A DNA stretch of 64,000 nucleotides from NCBI RefSeq assembly GCF_036346615.1, contig NZ_CP107836.1, positions 6,758,001 through 6,822,000 on the forward strand. The letters are read 5' to 3'. Of the stretch, positions 1 to 10,593 are shown piece by piece. Every line of letters starts with the position of its first letter. Positions within the stretch are counted from its first letter, which is position 1. The stretch is from Streptomyces sp. NBC_00523 (GTDB lineage: Bacteria > Actinomycetota > Actinomycetes > Streptomycetales > Streptomycetaceae). A program made the translations under genes and the position numbers. A model generated the notes under the pieces. That model did not search any database, was not told the DNA's origin, and saw nothing but the letters and a program-made list of their open reading frames with translations.

Positions 1-542
1 GGCAGGAGCGGCACACCGACGGCGGTCCGCTGCGGATCAACGTCAACCTCTCACCGGCCCAGCTGCACCACCCGCAGCTGGTCGCGGAGACCGTCGAGGT
101 CCTGGAGCGCTCCGGGCTCGAAGCGGGCGCGCTCTGCCTGGAGGTCACCGAGTCGGCGCTCATCGGGGCCGACGAGGACGTGCTGAAGCCGCTGCGCCAG
201 CTCGCCGAGATGGGCGTCGACATCGCGCTGGACGACTTCGGCACCGGCTACTCCAACCTCGCGAACCTGCGCAGGCTCCCGGTGAGCGTGCTGAAGCTCG
301 ACCGGTCCTTCACTCAGGGGATGCAGCACCATCCGGCGGACCCGGTCGACCTGAAGATCGTGGAGGGGATCGTGTCGCTCGCGCACAGCCTCGACCTGGC
401 GGTCACCGTGGAGGGCGTGGAGACGGGCGCCCAGGCCGAGCAGCTGAGGCAGCTGGGCTGCGACACGGCCCAGGGCTGGTACTACGCCCGCCCTGGCGCC
501 CCGGACCGCATTCACTCGCTGCTGCTGGCCGACGCGGTGTGA
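1..542 (+). CDS. EAL-domain protein, C-terminal part (cut by window edge)
   Basis: This is the C-terminal half of an EAL domain, the cyclic-di-GMP phosphodiesterase fold that opens c-di-GMP to pGpG. The frame is open from base 3 to the TGA. Visible landmarks are the VNLSPAQL strand, the metal-binding EVTES, the DDFGTGYS loop followed by LKLDRSF, the EGVET motif, and QGWYYARP near the end. The usual metal and substrate residues therefore look intact, which is compatible with an active enzyme. Any upstream GGDEF, PAS or membrane part lies outside the window. The gene ends at a strong hairpin shared with the convergent LysR gene. Confidence 0.88.
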   Translation, partial: QERHTDGGPLRINVNLSPAQLHHPQLVAETVEVLERSGLEAGALCLEVTESALIGADEDVLKPLRQLAEMGVDIALDDFGTGYSNLANLRRLPVSVLKLDRSFTQGMQHHPADPVDLKIVEGIVSLAHSLDLAVTVEGVETGAQAEQLRQLGCDTAQGWYYARPGAPDRIHSLLLADAV

Positions 543-627
543 GCCGGGCGGGCTCGGGGGCCCCTCCGGGCGTACGACGGGACTTCCCGGATACGCCTCA
601 GGGGCTCGCCGCGCCCGCCCGACCCCT

Positions 628-685
628 GGGCCTGTCTGACCGTTCCCGTCTGCCGGGCGGACGACGGGAACGGTCAGACAGGCCC
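628..685. terminator. Bidirectional intrinsic-type hairpin
   Basis: A perfect 23-bp inverted repeat (arms 628-650 and 663-685) encloses a 12-nt loop between two convergent genes. The stop codon of the LysR gene lies inside the right arm, so the hairpin can serve both transcripts. There is no long U tract, as is common in high-GC actinobacteria. Confidence 0.8.
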
Positions 686-1561
686 CAGCAGGACCCGCTG
701 GAGCTCGCGGGCCGCGCGCGGCGGGGCCACGTCGCTGCGGTGCGCCAGCGCGATGGTGCGGCGCAGCCCGGGCCGGGCCAGCGGGGTCGCCCGCAGGTCG
801 GCCCCGGAGCGGGCGGCGACCATGTGCGGGACGACCGCGATGCCCAGGCCCGCCCGGACGAAGCCGAGCACCGCGTCCATCTCGCCGCCCTCCACCGTGA
901 ACGACGGCTCGAAGCCCTCCGCCCGGCAGGCGGCCACCGTCAGCTCCCGCAGGTCGTAGCCGTGCCGGAACATCACCAGCGGCTCGCCCTCCAGATCCGC
1001 GATCCGGACCCGCCCGCCCCGGCCCGGCCGGGGACGCTGCGCCGACGAGACGACCACCAGGTCCTCCTGAAGCAGCTCGACCGTGGTCAGCGCCGGTGAG
1101 GCGGCCGGCAGCGGCAGCACCACCAGGGCGAGATCCAGCGCCCCGCGCGCCAGCTCCCGTACGAGGTCGTGCGAACCGCCCTCCTCCAGCAGCAGCTGGA
1201 TGCCCGGATGCAGGTCGTGGAAGGCGCGCAGCACCTCCGGCAGCAGGCCCGTGCACACGCTGGGCGTCGCCCCCAGCCTCACCCGGCCCCGGCGCAGCTG
1301 CGCCAGCTCCTGCACCTCGTGGCGCGCCGTGTCGGCGTCGGCCAGGATGCGCCGGGCCAGCGGGAGCAGTGCCTCGCCCGCGTCCGTCAACGTGATGTTG
1401 CCGCGTGCCCGGCTGAACAGCTCGGCGCCCAGCTCGTTCTCCAGGGCCCGGATCTGCTGGGAGAGCGAGGGCTGCGAGACGTGCACCTCCTCGGCGGCCC
1501 GGGTGAAGTGCCGGGCCTCGGCGACGGCCACGAAATAGGTGAGCTGTTGGAACTGCATCAC
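674..1561 (-). CDS. LysR-family transcriptional regulator
   Basis: The protein has 295 aa, the normal LysR length. Residues 3-62 form the winged HTH (MQFQQLTYFVAVAEARHFTR, then SQPSLSQQIRALE) and residues 90-290 the periplasmic-binding-like effector domain. LysR proteins bind near their own promoter and usually control a divergent gene. Here the divergent neighbour is the sdhCAB operon, with only about 90 bp between the two start codons, so control of succinate dehydrogenase is a reasonable inference but not shown. The start is at the first Met of an MMQF pair; the second Met would be equally good. The effector is unknown. Confidence 0.88.
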   Translation of the reverse strand: MMQFQQLTYFVAVAEARHFTRAAEEVHVSQPSLSQQIRALENELGAELFSRARGNITLTDAGEALLPLARRILADADTARHEVQELAQLRRGRVRLGATPSVCTGLLPEVLRAFHDLHPGIQLLLEEGGSHDLVRELARGALDLALVVLPLPAASPALTTVELLQEDLVVVSSAQRPRPGRGGRVRIADLEGEPLVMFRHGYDLRELTVAACRAEGFEPSFTVEGGEMDAVLGFVRAGLGIAVVPHMVAARSGADLRATPLARPGLRRTIALAHRSDVAPPRAARELQRVLLGPV

Positions 1562-1615
1562 CCCACGCTACCCGGCTTCATAGGAAGGGGCTATGGAGAT
1601 CAGCTGCTCGATGAC

Positions 1616-1652
1616 TTGGACTGATCGCAGATCCGGCCCTAGCGTCGTGTCC
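1616..1652 (+). promoter_or_regulatory. Candidate leaderless promoter of sdhCAB
   Basis: TTGGAC (1616-1621) and TAGCGT (1640-1645) are separated by 18 bp. The proposed sdhC ATG follows seven bases after the -10 box, so transcription would begin at or next to the start codon. No Shine-Dalgarno sequence is present before that ATG. The assignment rests on spacing and box quality only. Confidence 0.6.
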
Positions 1653-2360
1653 ATGGCACTGGCAACCCGGACGGACCGACGGCCGTCCATGACGCGTACG
1701 CTCTGGGGCTCGACCGTCGGCAAGAAGGCGATCATGGCCGCCAGCGGACTGGTCATGCTCCTCTACTTGGTCGTCCACATGATCGGAAACCTGAAGATCT
1801 TCTTCGGGTCCGGTGAGTTCAACGGCTACGCGCACTGGCTGCGCGTGATGGGCGAGCCGTTCCTGCACTACGAGTGGGCGCTGTGGATCGTACGCGTGGT
1901 GCTGGTCGCCGCCGTGGTGCTGCACGCGGTCTCCGCGTACCAGCTCAGCCGCCGCGACCTGCGGGCGAGGCCCAGCAAGTACGTGCACAAGCGCGCGCGT
2001 GCCAGCTATGCCACCCGCACGATGCGCTACGGCGGGGTCATCCTCGGGCTGTTCATCGTCTGGCACATCCTGGACCTGACGACCGGCACCGTGCACTCCG
2101 GCGGATTCCAGCACGGCCACCCGTACCAGAACGTCATCGACACCTTCTCGACCTGGTACGGCAATGTCATCTACATCGTCGCGATGCTCGCCCTGGGGCT
2201 CCACGTCCAGCACGGGTTCTGGAGCGCCGCGCAGACCCTCGGAGCCGGCCGCGCGAGCCGCGACCGCGTCCTGAAGACCCTCGCCAACGTCCTCGCGCTG
2301 GTGCTGACGGTGGGCTTCATCTCCGTACCCGTCGCCGTCATGACCGGAGTCGTGAGCTGA
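1653..2360 (+). CDS. sdhC: Succinate dehydrogenase cytochrome b subunit (b558 type)
   Basis: This is the membrane anchor of succinate:quinone oxidoreductase, carrying heme b and passing electrons from the iron-sulfur subunit to menaquinone. About 235 aa contain five hydrophobic segments, starting with KAIMAASGLVMLLYLVVHMI. Histidines fall in or near the helices (VVHMIGN, HAVSAYQ, WHILDL, LHVQHGFW), as expected for diheme ligation in the single-subunit type B anchor. A longer in-frame start exists 60 nt upstream, but this ATG sits behind a leaderless promoter and gives the normal length. The gene is followed within 2 nt by sdhA, giving the order sdhC-sdhA-sdhB seen in actinobacteria. Confidence 0.9.
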   Translation: MALATRTDRRPSMTRTLWGSTVGKKAIMAASGLVMLLYLVVHMIGNLKIFFGSGEFNGYAHWLRVMGEPFLHYEWALWIVRVVLVAAVVLHAVSAYQLSRRDLRARPSKYVHKRARASYATRTMRYGGVILGLFIVWHILDLTTGTVHSGGFQHGHPYQNVIDTFSTWYGNVIYIVAMLALGLHVQHGFWSAAQTLGAGRASRDRVLKTLANVLALVLTVGFISVPVAVMTGVVS

Positions 2361-2361
2361 C

Positions 2362-4307
<1,946 letters not shown>

Positions 4308-4311
<4 letters not shown>

Positions 4312-5054
4312 AGCTCACCCTGCGCGTCTGGCGCCAGAAGAACACCGACGCCCCCGGCGCCATGTCCACGTACGAGGTGGACGGCATCTCGCAGGACATG
4401 TCGTTCCTGGAAATGCTCGACACCCTCAACGAGGAGCTGATCCTCGCCGGTGACGACCCCGTCGCCTTCGACCACGACTGCCGCGAGGGCATCTGCGGCG
4501 CGTGCAGCCTCGTCATCAACGGCGACGCGCACGGTCCGGAGCGGACCACCACCTGCCAGCTCCACATGCGGTCCTTCGACGACGGCGACACCATCGACAT
4601 CGAACCCTGGCGCGCCTCGGCCTTCCCGGTCGTCAAGGATCTGGTCGTGGACCGCTCGGCCTTCGACCGGATCATCCAGGCCGGCGGCTACATCTCCGCC
4701 CCGACCGGTACGGCCCCCGACGCGCATGCCACACCTGTGCCGAAGCCGGACGCCGACTTCGCCTTCGAGCACGCCGAGTGCATCGGCTGCGGCGCCTGTG
4801 TCGCGGCCTGCCCCAATGGTTCGGCGATGCTCTTCACCTCGGCGAAGGTCAACCACCTCAACGTGCTCCCGCAGGGTGCCCCGGAGCGGGAGACCCGGGT
4901 GCTCGACATGGTGGAGCAGATGGACAGCGAGGGCTTCGGCGGCTGCACCCTCACCGGTGAGTGCGCCACCGCCTGCCCCAAGGGGATCCCGCTGCCGTCG
5001 ATCTCGGCCATGAACAAGGAGTGGCTGCGGGCGACCCGCAAGGCCCGCCGCTGA
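4308..5054 (+). CDS. sdhB: Succinate dehydrogenase iron-sulfur subunit
   Basis: This subunit carries the three clusters that transfer electrons from FAD to the membrane anchor. In 248 aa it shows the [2Fe-2S] cysteines (CREGICGAC, residues 58-66, plus Cys83), then the ferredoxin-like motif CIGCGACVAACPN and a last set CTLTGECATACPKG. It is the last gene of the operon and is followed by a long GC hairpin. Nothing is missing relative to the family. Confidence 0.95.
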
Positions 5055-5086
5055 TCCGCCGCACGTCCTGATCCGAACGCAAGGCC

Positions 5087-5125
5087 CCGAGGGCCCCGGA
5101 GGCCGCCCGCCTCCGGGGCCCTCGG
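5087..5125. terminator. Hairpin terminator between sdhB and the chitinase gene
   Basis: A 17-bp perfect GC-rich stem (5087-5103 with 5109-5125) closes a 5-nt loop. It lies between the convergent sdhB and chitinase genes and ends three bases before the chitinase stop codon, so it can end both transcripts. Confidence 0.8.
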
Positions 5126-5128
5126 CGG

Positions 5129-6898
5129 TCAGGACCGGGTGACGGAGAGGTCGTCCCCGCACACCGCGCCCTGGCCGTACCAGCCGTGCAGGTAGACCGT
5201 GACCGAGCCGCTGGAACCGGTGGTGAAGGTCACCGACTGCTTGGTGTAGCCGTTGAAGAGGCCCCAGGTGCTCGCGGTCGCGCCGCCCCGGACGCCGAGG
5301 TAGGCGTAGTTCCCCTGGACGTAACCCTGCAGGGTGTACTTGGTGTTGGGGGAGAGGGTCAGCGTCTGCGCGCACTCGCCGGTCTGCGAGGAGGTGGCCG
5401 CGACGGACAGCGCGTGCGTGCCGCCGTGCACCGGCGAGGAGACGACCGCGCCGCCGGACTCGCAGGTCCACGGACCCAGCGCGCCGGTCTCGAAGTCACC
5501 GTTCACCAGCGCTCCCGTCCCGCCGCCGGGACCGGGCACCGTCAGGGTGAACGAGGCCGCGTGGCTGAGGGTGCCGGAGGTGCCGGTCACGGTGACGGTG
5601 TACGTGCCCGGGGCCGCCGACACCGAGGCGTTGAGCGTCAGCGTGGCGGAGCCGCCCGCCGTCACCGAGGTCGGGCTGAGCGTCGCGGTCACCCCGGCCG
5701 GGGCACCGCTCGTGGTCAGCGCGACGGTCTTGGCGGCGCCCGAGGTCACCGCGGTCTTCACGGTGGCGGTCGTGGACTTGCCCGGCTCGACGGTGGCCGA
5801 CGAGGGGGTCACCGCCACCGAGTAGTCGTCGGTCACCGGGCCGCTGCCGCCGCCCGTGAACGGGGCGAAGGTGTGCGTGAAGTACCAGGTGTCCTGCGCG
5901 ATGCCGGAGCAGGTGTCGCTGCCGCCGGTGCCGGGGCAGCCGCCGTTGTCGCGCTGGAGCGCCCAGAACGACAGGGTGCCGACGCCCTTGGAGACGGCCC
6001 AGTCGTAGACCACGGGCGCGTTGGCCGTGGTGAAGGTCTCGGCCGGTCCGTAGTCGTCGATGCCGGGCATCTCGATGATGCCGGTCATGCCCCACAGCTG
6101 GGCCTCGGTCTTCGACGGGTAGAGCTTCGCCAGCTGGCCCTTCAGACCGGTGATCGAGGTCTGGGTGTCCTGGGCCATGTCGTGCGCGGCGCCGTCGTAG
6201 TAGTCGAACGTCATGAGGTTGACGACGTCGACCTGCGTGCCGTTGGACACCGCGTTCTTGAGCACCGCGAGACCGCTGCTCGCCAGACCGCTGGTCGTGG
6301 TGGGCAGGGTGTACGAGATCTGGAGCGGGCGCCCACTGGCGGCGGCCCAGTCCTGGACCTTCTTGAGCGCCTTGTTGCGGCGGTCGATGCCGGCGCTGTT
6401 CGTCAGCGAGTTGTCCTCGATGTCCATGTCGAGGCGGGACACGTCGTAGGTCGTGATGACCTTCTCGTACGCGGCGGCGATCGAGTCGACGTCGGTGCAG
6501 CTGTCGGCGATCTCGGTGCCGGTGTTGTCCGCGGTGTAGCCGCCGAACGACGGGATGACGTCACCGCCGCGCGACCGCATCGTGGTGAAGTCGGCGCCGA
6601 ACTCGGACTGGGCGATGGGCATGCCCGAATCGCCGTTCCAGTACGGGGTGCAGGAACCCTTGGTCGCGGCCTGGATGAAGGCCATCGTCAGGTACTTGGC
6701 ACCGGACGCCTGGGCGAGCGCGGCCGGGCTGTCGCCGTTCCACGCCTCGAAGTACGGGGCGAAGACGTGCGCGGGCATGGGGGTGGCGGCGGTGGTGGCG
6801 GCCTGTGCGCCGGCGCCTGATCCGAGGACCAGACCTGCGGACGCGACGGCGGTGGCCAAGGCGCTCAGGACGGCGCCGACTGTTTTTGGACGTCTCAT
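5129..6898 (-). CDS. Secreted GH18 chitinase-like hydrolase with Ig-like and carbohydrate-binding domains
   Basis: This is a likely extracellular beta-1,4-N-acetylglucosaminidase-type enzyme. With the start at MRRPKT (GGGAGC just upstream) it has 589 aa; a Met nine codons earlier lacks a better ribosome site. Residues 1-33 form a signal peptide. The GH18 barrel spans about 40-345 and contains the DxDxE signature as LDMDIED (D157, D159, E161, with E161 the predicted acid). An Ig-like module follows (about 355-445), then a C-terminal jelly-roll carbohydrate-binding module (about 455-589). The promoter carries a DasR-like operator, fitting chitin/GlcNAc control. It resembles the single-DxDxE ChiC/ChiX-type group; the exact substrate is not determined. 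Confidence 0.88.
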   Translation of the reverse strand: MRRPKTVGAVLSALATAVASAGLVLGSGAGAQAATTAATPMPAHVFAPYFEAWNGDSPAALAQASGAKYLTMAFIQAATKGSCTPYWNGDSGMPIAQSEFGADFTTMRSRGGDVIPSFGGYTADNTGTEIADSCTDVDSIAAAYEKVITTYDVSRLDMDIEDNSLTNSAGIDRRNKALKKVQDWAAASGRPLQISYTLPTTTSGLASSGLAVLKNAVSNGTQVDVVNLMTFDYYDGAAHDMAQDTQTSITGLKGQLAKLYPSKTEAQLWGMTGIIEMPGIDDYGPAETFTTANAPVVYDWAVSKGVGTLSFWALQRDNGGCPGTGGSDTCSGIAQDTWYFTHTFAPFTGGGSGPVTDDYSVAVTPSSATVEPGKSTTATVKTAVTSGAAKTVALTTSGAPAGVTATLSPTSVTAGGSATLTLNASVSAAPGTYTVTVTGTSGTLSHAASFTLTVPGPGGGTGALVNGDFETGALGPWTCESGGAVVSSPVHGGTHALSVAATSSQTGECAQTLTLSPNTKYTLQGYVQGNYAYLGVRGGATASTWGLFNGYTKQSVTFTTGSSGSVTVYLHGWYGQGAVCGDDLSVTRS

Positions 6899-7034
6899 GG
6901 GGCAGCTCCCAGCGGGGTGGGACAACGGGCGGATGCACGGCTCGGCCGCGCCCGGGGAGGGGCGCGGCCCGTTCCTGTGATTCCCGGCCGGGGGTCACAT
7001 GCCGCACGGCGACGTACGACCGTGTGGCATGCCC

Positions 7035-7063
7035 ATGATTGGTATGGACCAGATAACTGTCAA
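7035..7063 (-). promoter_or_regulatory. Chitinase promoter with DasR-type operator (dre)
   Basis: On the minus strand TTGACA (7063-7058) and AATCAT (7040-7035) are 17 bp apart. The spacer contains the near-palindrome TGGTCCATACCA (7051-7040), close to the DasR consensus TGGTCTAGACCA. A repressor bound here would block polymerase. The same 12-mer lies in the same place in the promoter of the DasA-like gene 3.4 kb away. Confidence 0.7.
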
Positions 7064-7145
7064 CATTCTTTACTGTTTCATGTCCCTTCCCCGCACCGGC
7101 CGCCAACCCGCTTGGCCTCCGCCGGAGTTGAGCCGCGCCAATCGC

Positions 7146-9567
7146 TCAGGCAAGCCCCAGGGCCGCCCGCAGATACCCCGCCGTACGGCTCTCCGGAGCC
7201 TGCGCCACCTCCACCGGAGGCCCCTCGGCCACGATGCGGCCCCCCTGGTCACCGCCGCCCGGACCGAGGTCGATCACCCAGTCCGCGCCCGCGACCACGG
7301 CCATGTCGTGCTCCACGACCACCACCGTGGAACCGGCCTCCACCAGCCCGTGCAACTGCCGCATCAGCACCTCGACATCGGCCGGATGCAGCCCCGTCGT
7401 CGGCTCGTCCAGGAGGTACAGCGTGTGGCCCCGCCGGGCCCGCTGGAGCTCCGCCGCCAGCTTGATCCGCTGCGCCTCGCCGCCCGACAGCTCCGTCGCG
7501 GGCTGCCCGAGCCGCAGATAGCCGAGCCCCACGTCCAGCAGCGTCCCCAGGCTGCGCGCGGCCGCCGGGGTCTCCGCGAAGAACCCGGCCGCCGACTCCA
7601 CCGTCAGGTCCAGCACCTGGGCGATGTTCAGCCCGCGCAGCGTGACCTCCAGCGTCTCCGGGTTTGTACCGCGCCCCGTGACAGTCCGGGCAGGGCGCGT
7701 AGGTGCTCGGCAGGAACAGCAGCTCCACCGAGACGAACCCCTCGCCCTGGCATGTCTCGCACCGCCCGCCGGTCACGTTGAACGAGAACCGGCCCGCCCG
7801 GTATCCCCGCTCCCGGGCCAGGGGAGTGGCCGCGAAGAGCTTGCGCACCACGTCGAAGAGCCCGGTGTACGTGGCCAGGTTGGAGCGGGGCGTCCGCCCG
7901 ATGGGGCGCTGGTCCACCTGCACCAGCCGGTCCACCGCATCCAGCCCCTCGGCGCGCGCGTACCCGGCGACCGGCCGCTCCTCGCTCGGGTCCTCCTCCG
8001 CCCCGCGCCGGTCCGCCAGCGCCCCCGCCAGCACCTGCCCCACCAGCGTCGATTTGCCGGAACCGGAGACCCCGGTCACCGCCGTGAACACCCCCAGCGG
8101 GAACGCCGCGCCCACCCCGCGCACGTTGTGCCGCTCCACGCCGTACAGCCGCAGCCACCCCGAGGGCGTACGCACCTCGCGCGACGGGGGCGGCGCGTCC
8201 GGGAACAGGAAGCGCCGGGTGGCCGACTCCGCGACCCCGGCGAGCCCGGCGGGCGGCCCGCTGTGCAGCACCCGGCCGCCGTGCTCACCGGCCAGCGGCC
8301 CGACGTCCACGAGCCAGTCCGCCCGCCGCACCACGTCCATCTGGTGCTCCACCACGAAGACCGTGTTCCCGGCCTCCTTCAGCCGTCCCAGTACCGCGAG
8401 CAGTGCCTCGGTGTCCGCCGGGTGCAGACCGGCGGACGGCTCGTCCAGGACGTACACCACGCCGAAGAGCCCCGCCCGCAGCTGGGTCGCCAGCCGCAGC
8501 CGCTGGAGCTCACCGGAGGAGAGTGTGGGTGCCGTGCGGTCCAGGCTCAGGTAGCCGAGGCCCAGTTCGGTGACGGTCCCGATGCGGGCCAGGAGGTCCG
8601 CCGTCAGCACCCGGGCGGTCCCGTCGCCGCCCGCCGCCGCGAGCACACCGGCGAGTTCGGTGAGCGCCAGGCCCGCGAGCTCCGCGATGGTGCGCCCCGC
8701 GAACGTGACGGCCATCGCCTCCGGCCGCAGCCTGCTGCCCCCGCACACCGGGCAGGGCTCGCTGCTCAGGAAGCGCTCGGCCTTCGCCCGCAGGGTGGCG
8801 CTCTTCGAGTCGGCGAAGGTGTGCATCACATAGCGCCGGGCGCTCATGTACGTGCCCTGATAGGGCCGTTGGATGCGCCCCGCCTCGCGCACCGGATGGA
8901 CCGTCACCACCGGCTGCTCGTCGGTGAACAGGATCCACTCCCGGTCGGCCGGGTCGAGCTCCCGCCACGGCCGGTCCACGTCGTAGCCGAGGGCGTCCAG
9001 CACATCGCGCAGGTTCTTGCCCTGCCAGGCCCCCGGCCAGGCGGCGATCGCGCCCTCCCGGATCGACAGCTCCGGGTCCGGGACCAGCAGTTCCTCGCTG
9101 GTGCGGTGGACCCGGCCGAGGCCGTGGCAGCGCGGGCACGCCCCGACGGCGGTGTTCGGCGAGAAGGCGTCCGAGTCCAGCCGCTCCGCCCCCTCCGGAT
9201 AGTCGCCGGCCCGCGAGAACAGCATCCGCAGCGAGTTGGACAGCGTCGTCACCGTGCCCACGGACGACCGGGCGCCCGGCGCCGATCTGCGCTGCTCCAG
9301 CGAGACGGCCGGCGGCAGCCCGGTGACCTCGCCGACGGCGGGTGCGCCGACCTGGTGGATGAGCCGCCGGGCGTACGGGGCGACGGACTCGAAGTAGCGG
9401 CGCTGGGCCTCCGCGTAGAGGGTGCCGAAGGCCAGCGAGGACTTGCCGGACCCGGAGACGCCGGTGAAGACGGTGAGGGTGTCGCGGGGGATGTCGACGT
9501 CGGCGTTCCGCAGATTGTGCTCGCGGGCGCCTCGGACCCGGACGTACGGATCGTGGGGCGAGGTCAT
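7146..9567 (-). pseudogene. UvrA-like ABC ATPase, interrupted by a one-base frameshift
   Basis: This is a UvrA paralogue of the shorter class (about 806 aa if repaired) related to drug-resistance proteins such as DrrC; canonical UvrA is about 950 aa. The N-terminal part shows GVSGSGKSSLAFGTLYAEAQ, zinc-finger cysteines (CPRCHGLG, CPVCGGSR, CETCQGEGF, CPDCHGARY) and signature LSSGELQRLRL. The second half has GVSGSGKSTL, LSGGEAQRIKL and LLDEPTTGLHPAD. Just after CPDCHGARY the frame shifts: an A run (TTT at 7663-7665 on the plus strand) is one base too long for the family sequence ARYNPETLEVTLRGLNIAQVLDLTV, which continues in the next frame. It is either a real null allele or a sequencing error. 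The start is the MTSPHDPY Met. Confidence 0.8.
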
Positions 9568-9663
9568 GGGGGAGGGGTCTCCGTGCTCGGTGCGGTGTGC
9601 CGGGGCCCGGCCGGTGGTCGCGCCGGTTGGCCGGACGGGGTGGCCGCTTGGTTTGCTGGCCGC

Positions 9664-10149
9664 ATGGGAAACGACGTCCGGCCGGTGGCCGTGTTCGATC
9701 TTGACGGTACGCTCGCCGACACCACGCACCGCCAGCACTTCCTGGAGGGCCGCCGGAACTGGGCCGCCTTCTTCGCCGCCGCCGCGGACGACCCGCCGCT
9801 GGACGAGGGCGTACGGCTGGCGCTGAGCAGTGCCGAGGAGTGCGAGATCGTCTACCTCACCGGGCGGCCGGAGCGGTGCCGCAAGGACACCGTGGCCTGG
9901 CTGGACCGGCAGGGGCTGCCCGGGGGACGGCTGCACATGCGGCGCAACGACGACCGCCGTCCGGCGCGCCGGACCAAGCTGGAGACCCTGGAACGGCTCG
10001 GCCGCGACCGTACGGTGCGCATGCTCGTGGACGACGACGAGCTGGTCTGCGACGCCGCCGAGCGGGCCGGATTCACCGTGGTGCGGGCCCGCTGGACCCC
10101 GGCTTCGTCCGCGCTGAAGGACGCGCAGGAACGCGAGGGGCGCACCTGA
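9664..10149 (+). CDS. HAD-superfamily phosphatase (polynucleotide kinase 3'-phosphatase-like)
   Basis: A 161-aa single-domain HAD protein. Motif I is VFDLDGTLADT (nucleophile Asp12 and general acid Asp14), motif II is YLTGRPERCR, and the C-terminal acidic motif is LVDDDELVC. The helix-rich cap and the TGRPE loop resemble the phosphatase half of Pnkp-type proteins, which remove 3'-phosphates from DNA or RNA. The real substrate is unknown. It is transcribed divergently from the UvrA-like gene, with under 100 bp between the two starts; a DNA-repair link would be only a guess. The start is the MGNDVRP Met. Confidence 0.72.
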   Translation: MGNDVRPVAVFDLDGTLADTTHRQHFLEGRRNWAAFFAAAADDPPLDEGVRLALSSAEECEIVYLTGRPERCRKDTVAWLDRQGLPGGRLHMRRNDDRRPARRTKLETLERLGRDRTVRMLVDDDELVCDAAERAGFTVVRARWTPASSALKDAQEREGRT

Positions 10150-10176
10150 ACCGGACGTGCCGCACGCGCGGTCGCG

Positions 10177-10392
10177 TCACTGCGGGTCGTCGAGCCGGAA
10201 GCCCACTTTCAGGCCGACCTGGTAGTGAGCGATTCGGCCATCCTCGATCTGGCCGCGCACCTGGGTGATCTCGAACCAGTCGAGATTGTGCAACGTTTCC
10301 GAGGCCCTGGCGACACCGTTGCGGATCGCCTCGTCCACGCCCTCCTGGGAGGTTCCTACGATTTCAGTGACGCGATACGTGTGATTTGACAT
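10177..10392 (-). CDS. Dodecin family flavin-binding protein
   Basis: A 71-aa protein of the dodecin family, which assembles into hollow dodecamers storing flavin or CoA. The sequence follows the family pattern: YRVTEIVGTSQEGVDEAIRNG, then TLHNLDWFEITQVRGQI with the flavin-stacking Trp39, and HYQVGLKVGFRL at the end. GAGGAG lies nine bases before the ATG. It is divergent from the DasA-like gene, sharing a 200-bp intergenic region that carries the DasR-like operator. The operator overlaps the other promoter, so dodecin need not be part of that regulon. Confidence 0.92.
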   Translation of the reverse strand: MSNHTYRVTEIVGTSQEGVDEAIRNGVARASETLHNLDWFEITQVRGQIEDGRIAHYQVGLKVGFRLDDPQ

Positions 10393-10480
10393 GGTTTGTC
10401 TCCTCTCGTTCCTACCAAGGTGCCCTACCTCGGCCCGGTTCGCGAGGGATCGCGGACATCGCGCATGTCCGTGACGGAGC

Positions 10481-10512
10481 TTGACCAAAGTATTGGTCCA
10501 TACCAAAATCCA
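10481..10512 (+). promoter_or_regulatory. Promoter with DasR-type operator upstream of the DasA-like gene
   Basis: TTGACC (10481-10486) is followed after 18 bp by a weak -10 (AAAATC). The spacer holds TGGTCCATACCA (10494-10505), identical in gene orientation to the operator in the chitinase promoter. DasR represses chitin/GlcNAc genes through such sites in Streptomyces, so shared control is likely. Confidence 0.7.
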
Positions 10513-10593
10513 GCCACGCCCGTGCGAGCGCAGCCCGCAGTCCCCCACACCGGGTCCGCAAATTTCGTCCTGCCGTTCCGCAGAAGGTGAATC

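Noticed and set aside
5186..6820. Plus-strand frame opposite the chitinase
   Set aside because: Antisense shadow; composition is Arg/Gly/Val-rich without domains.
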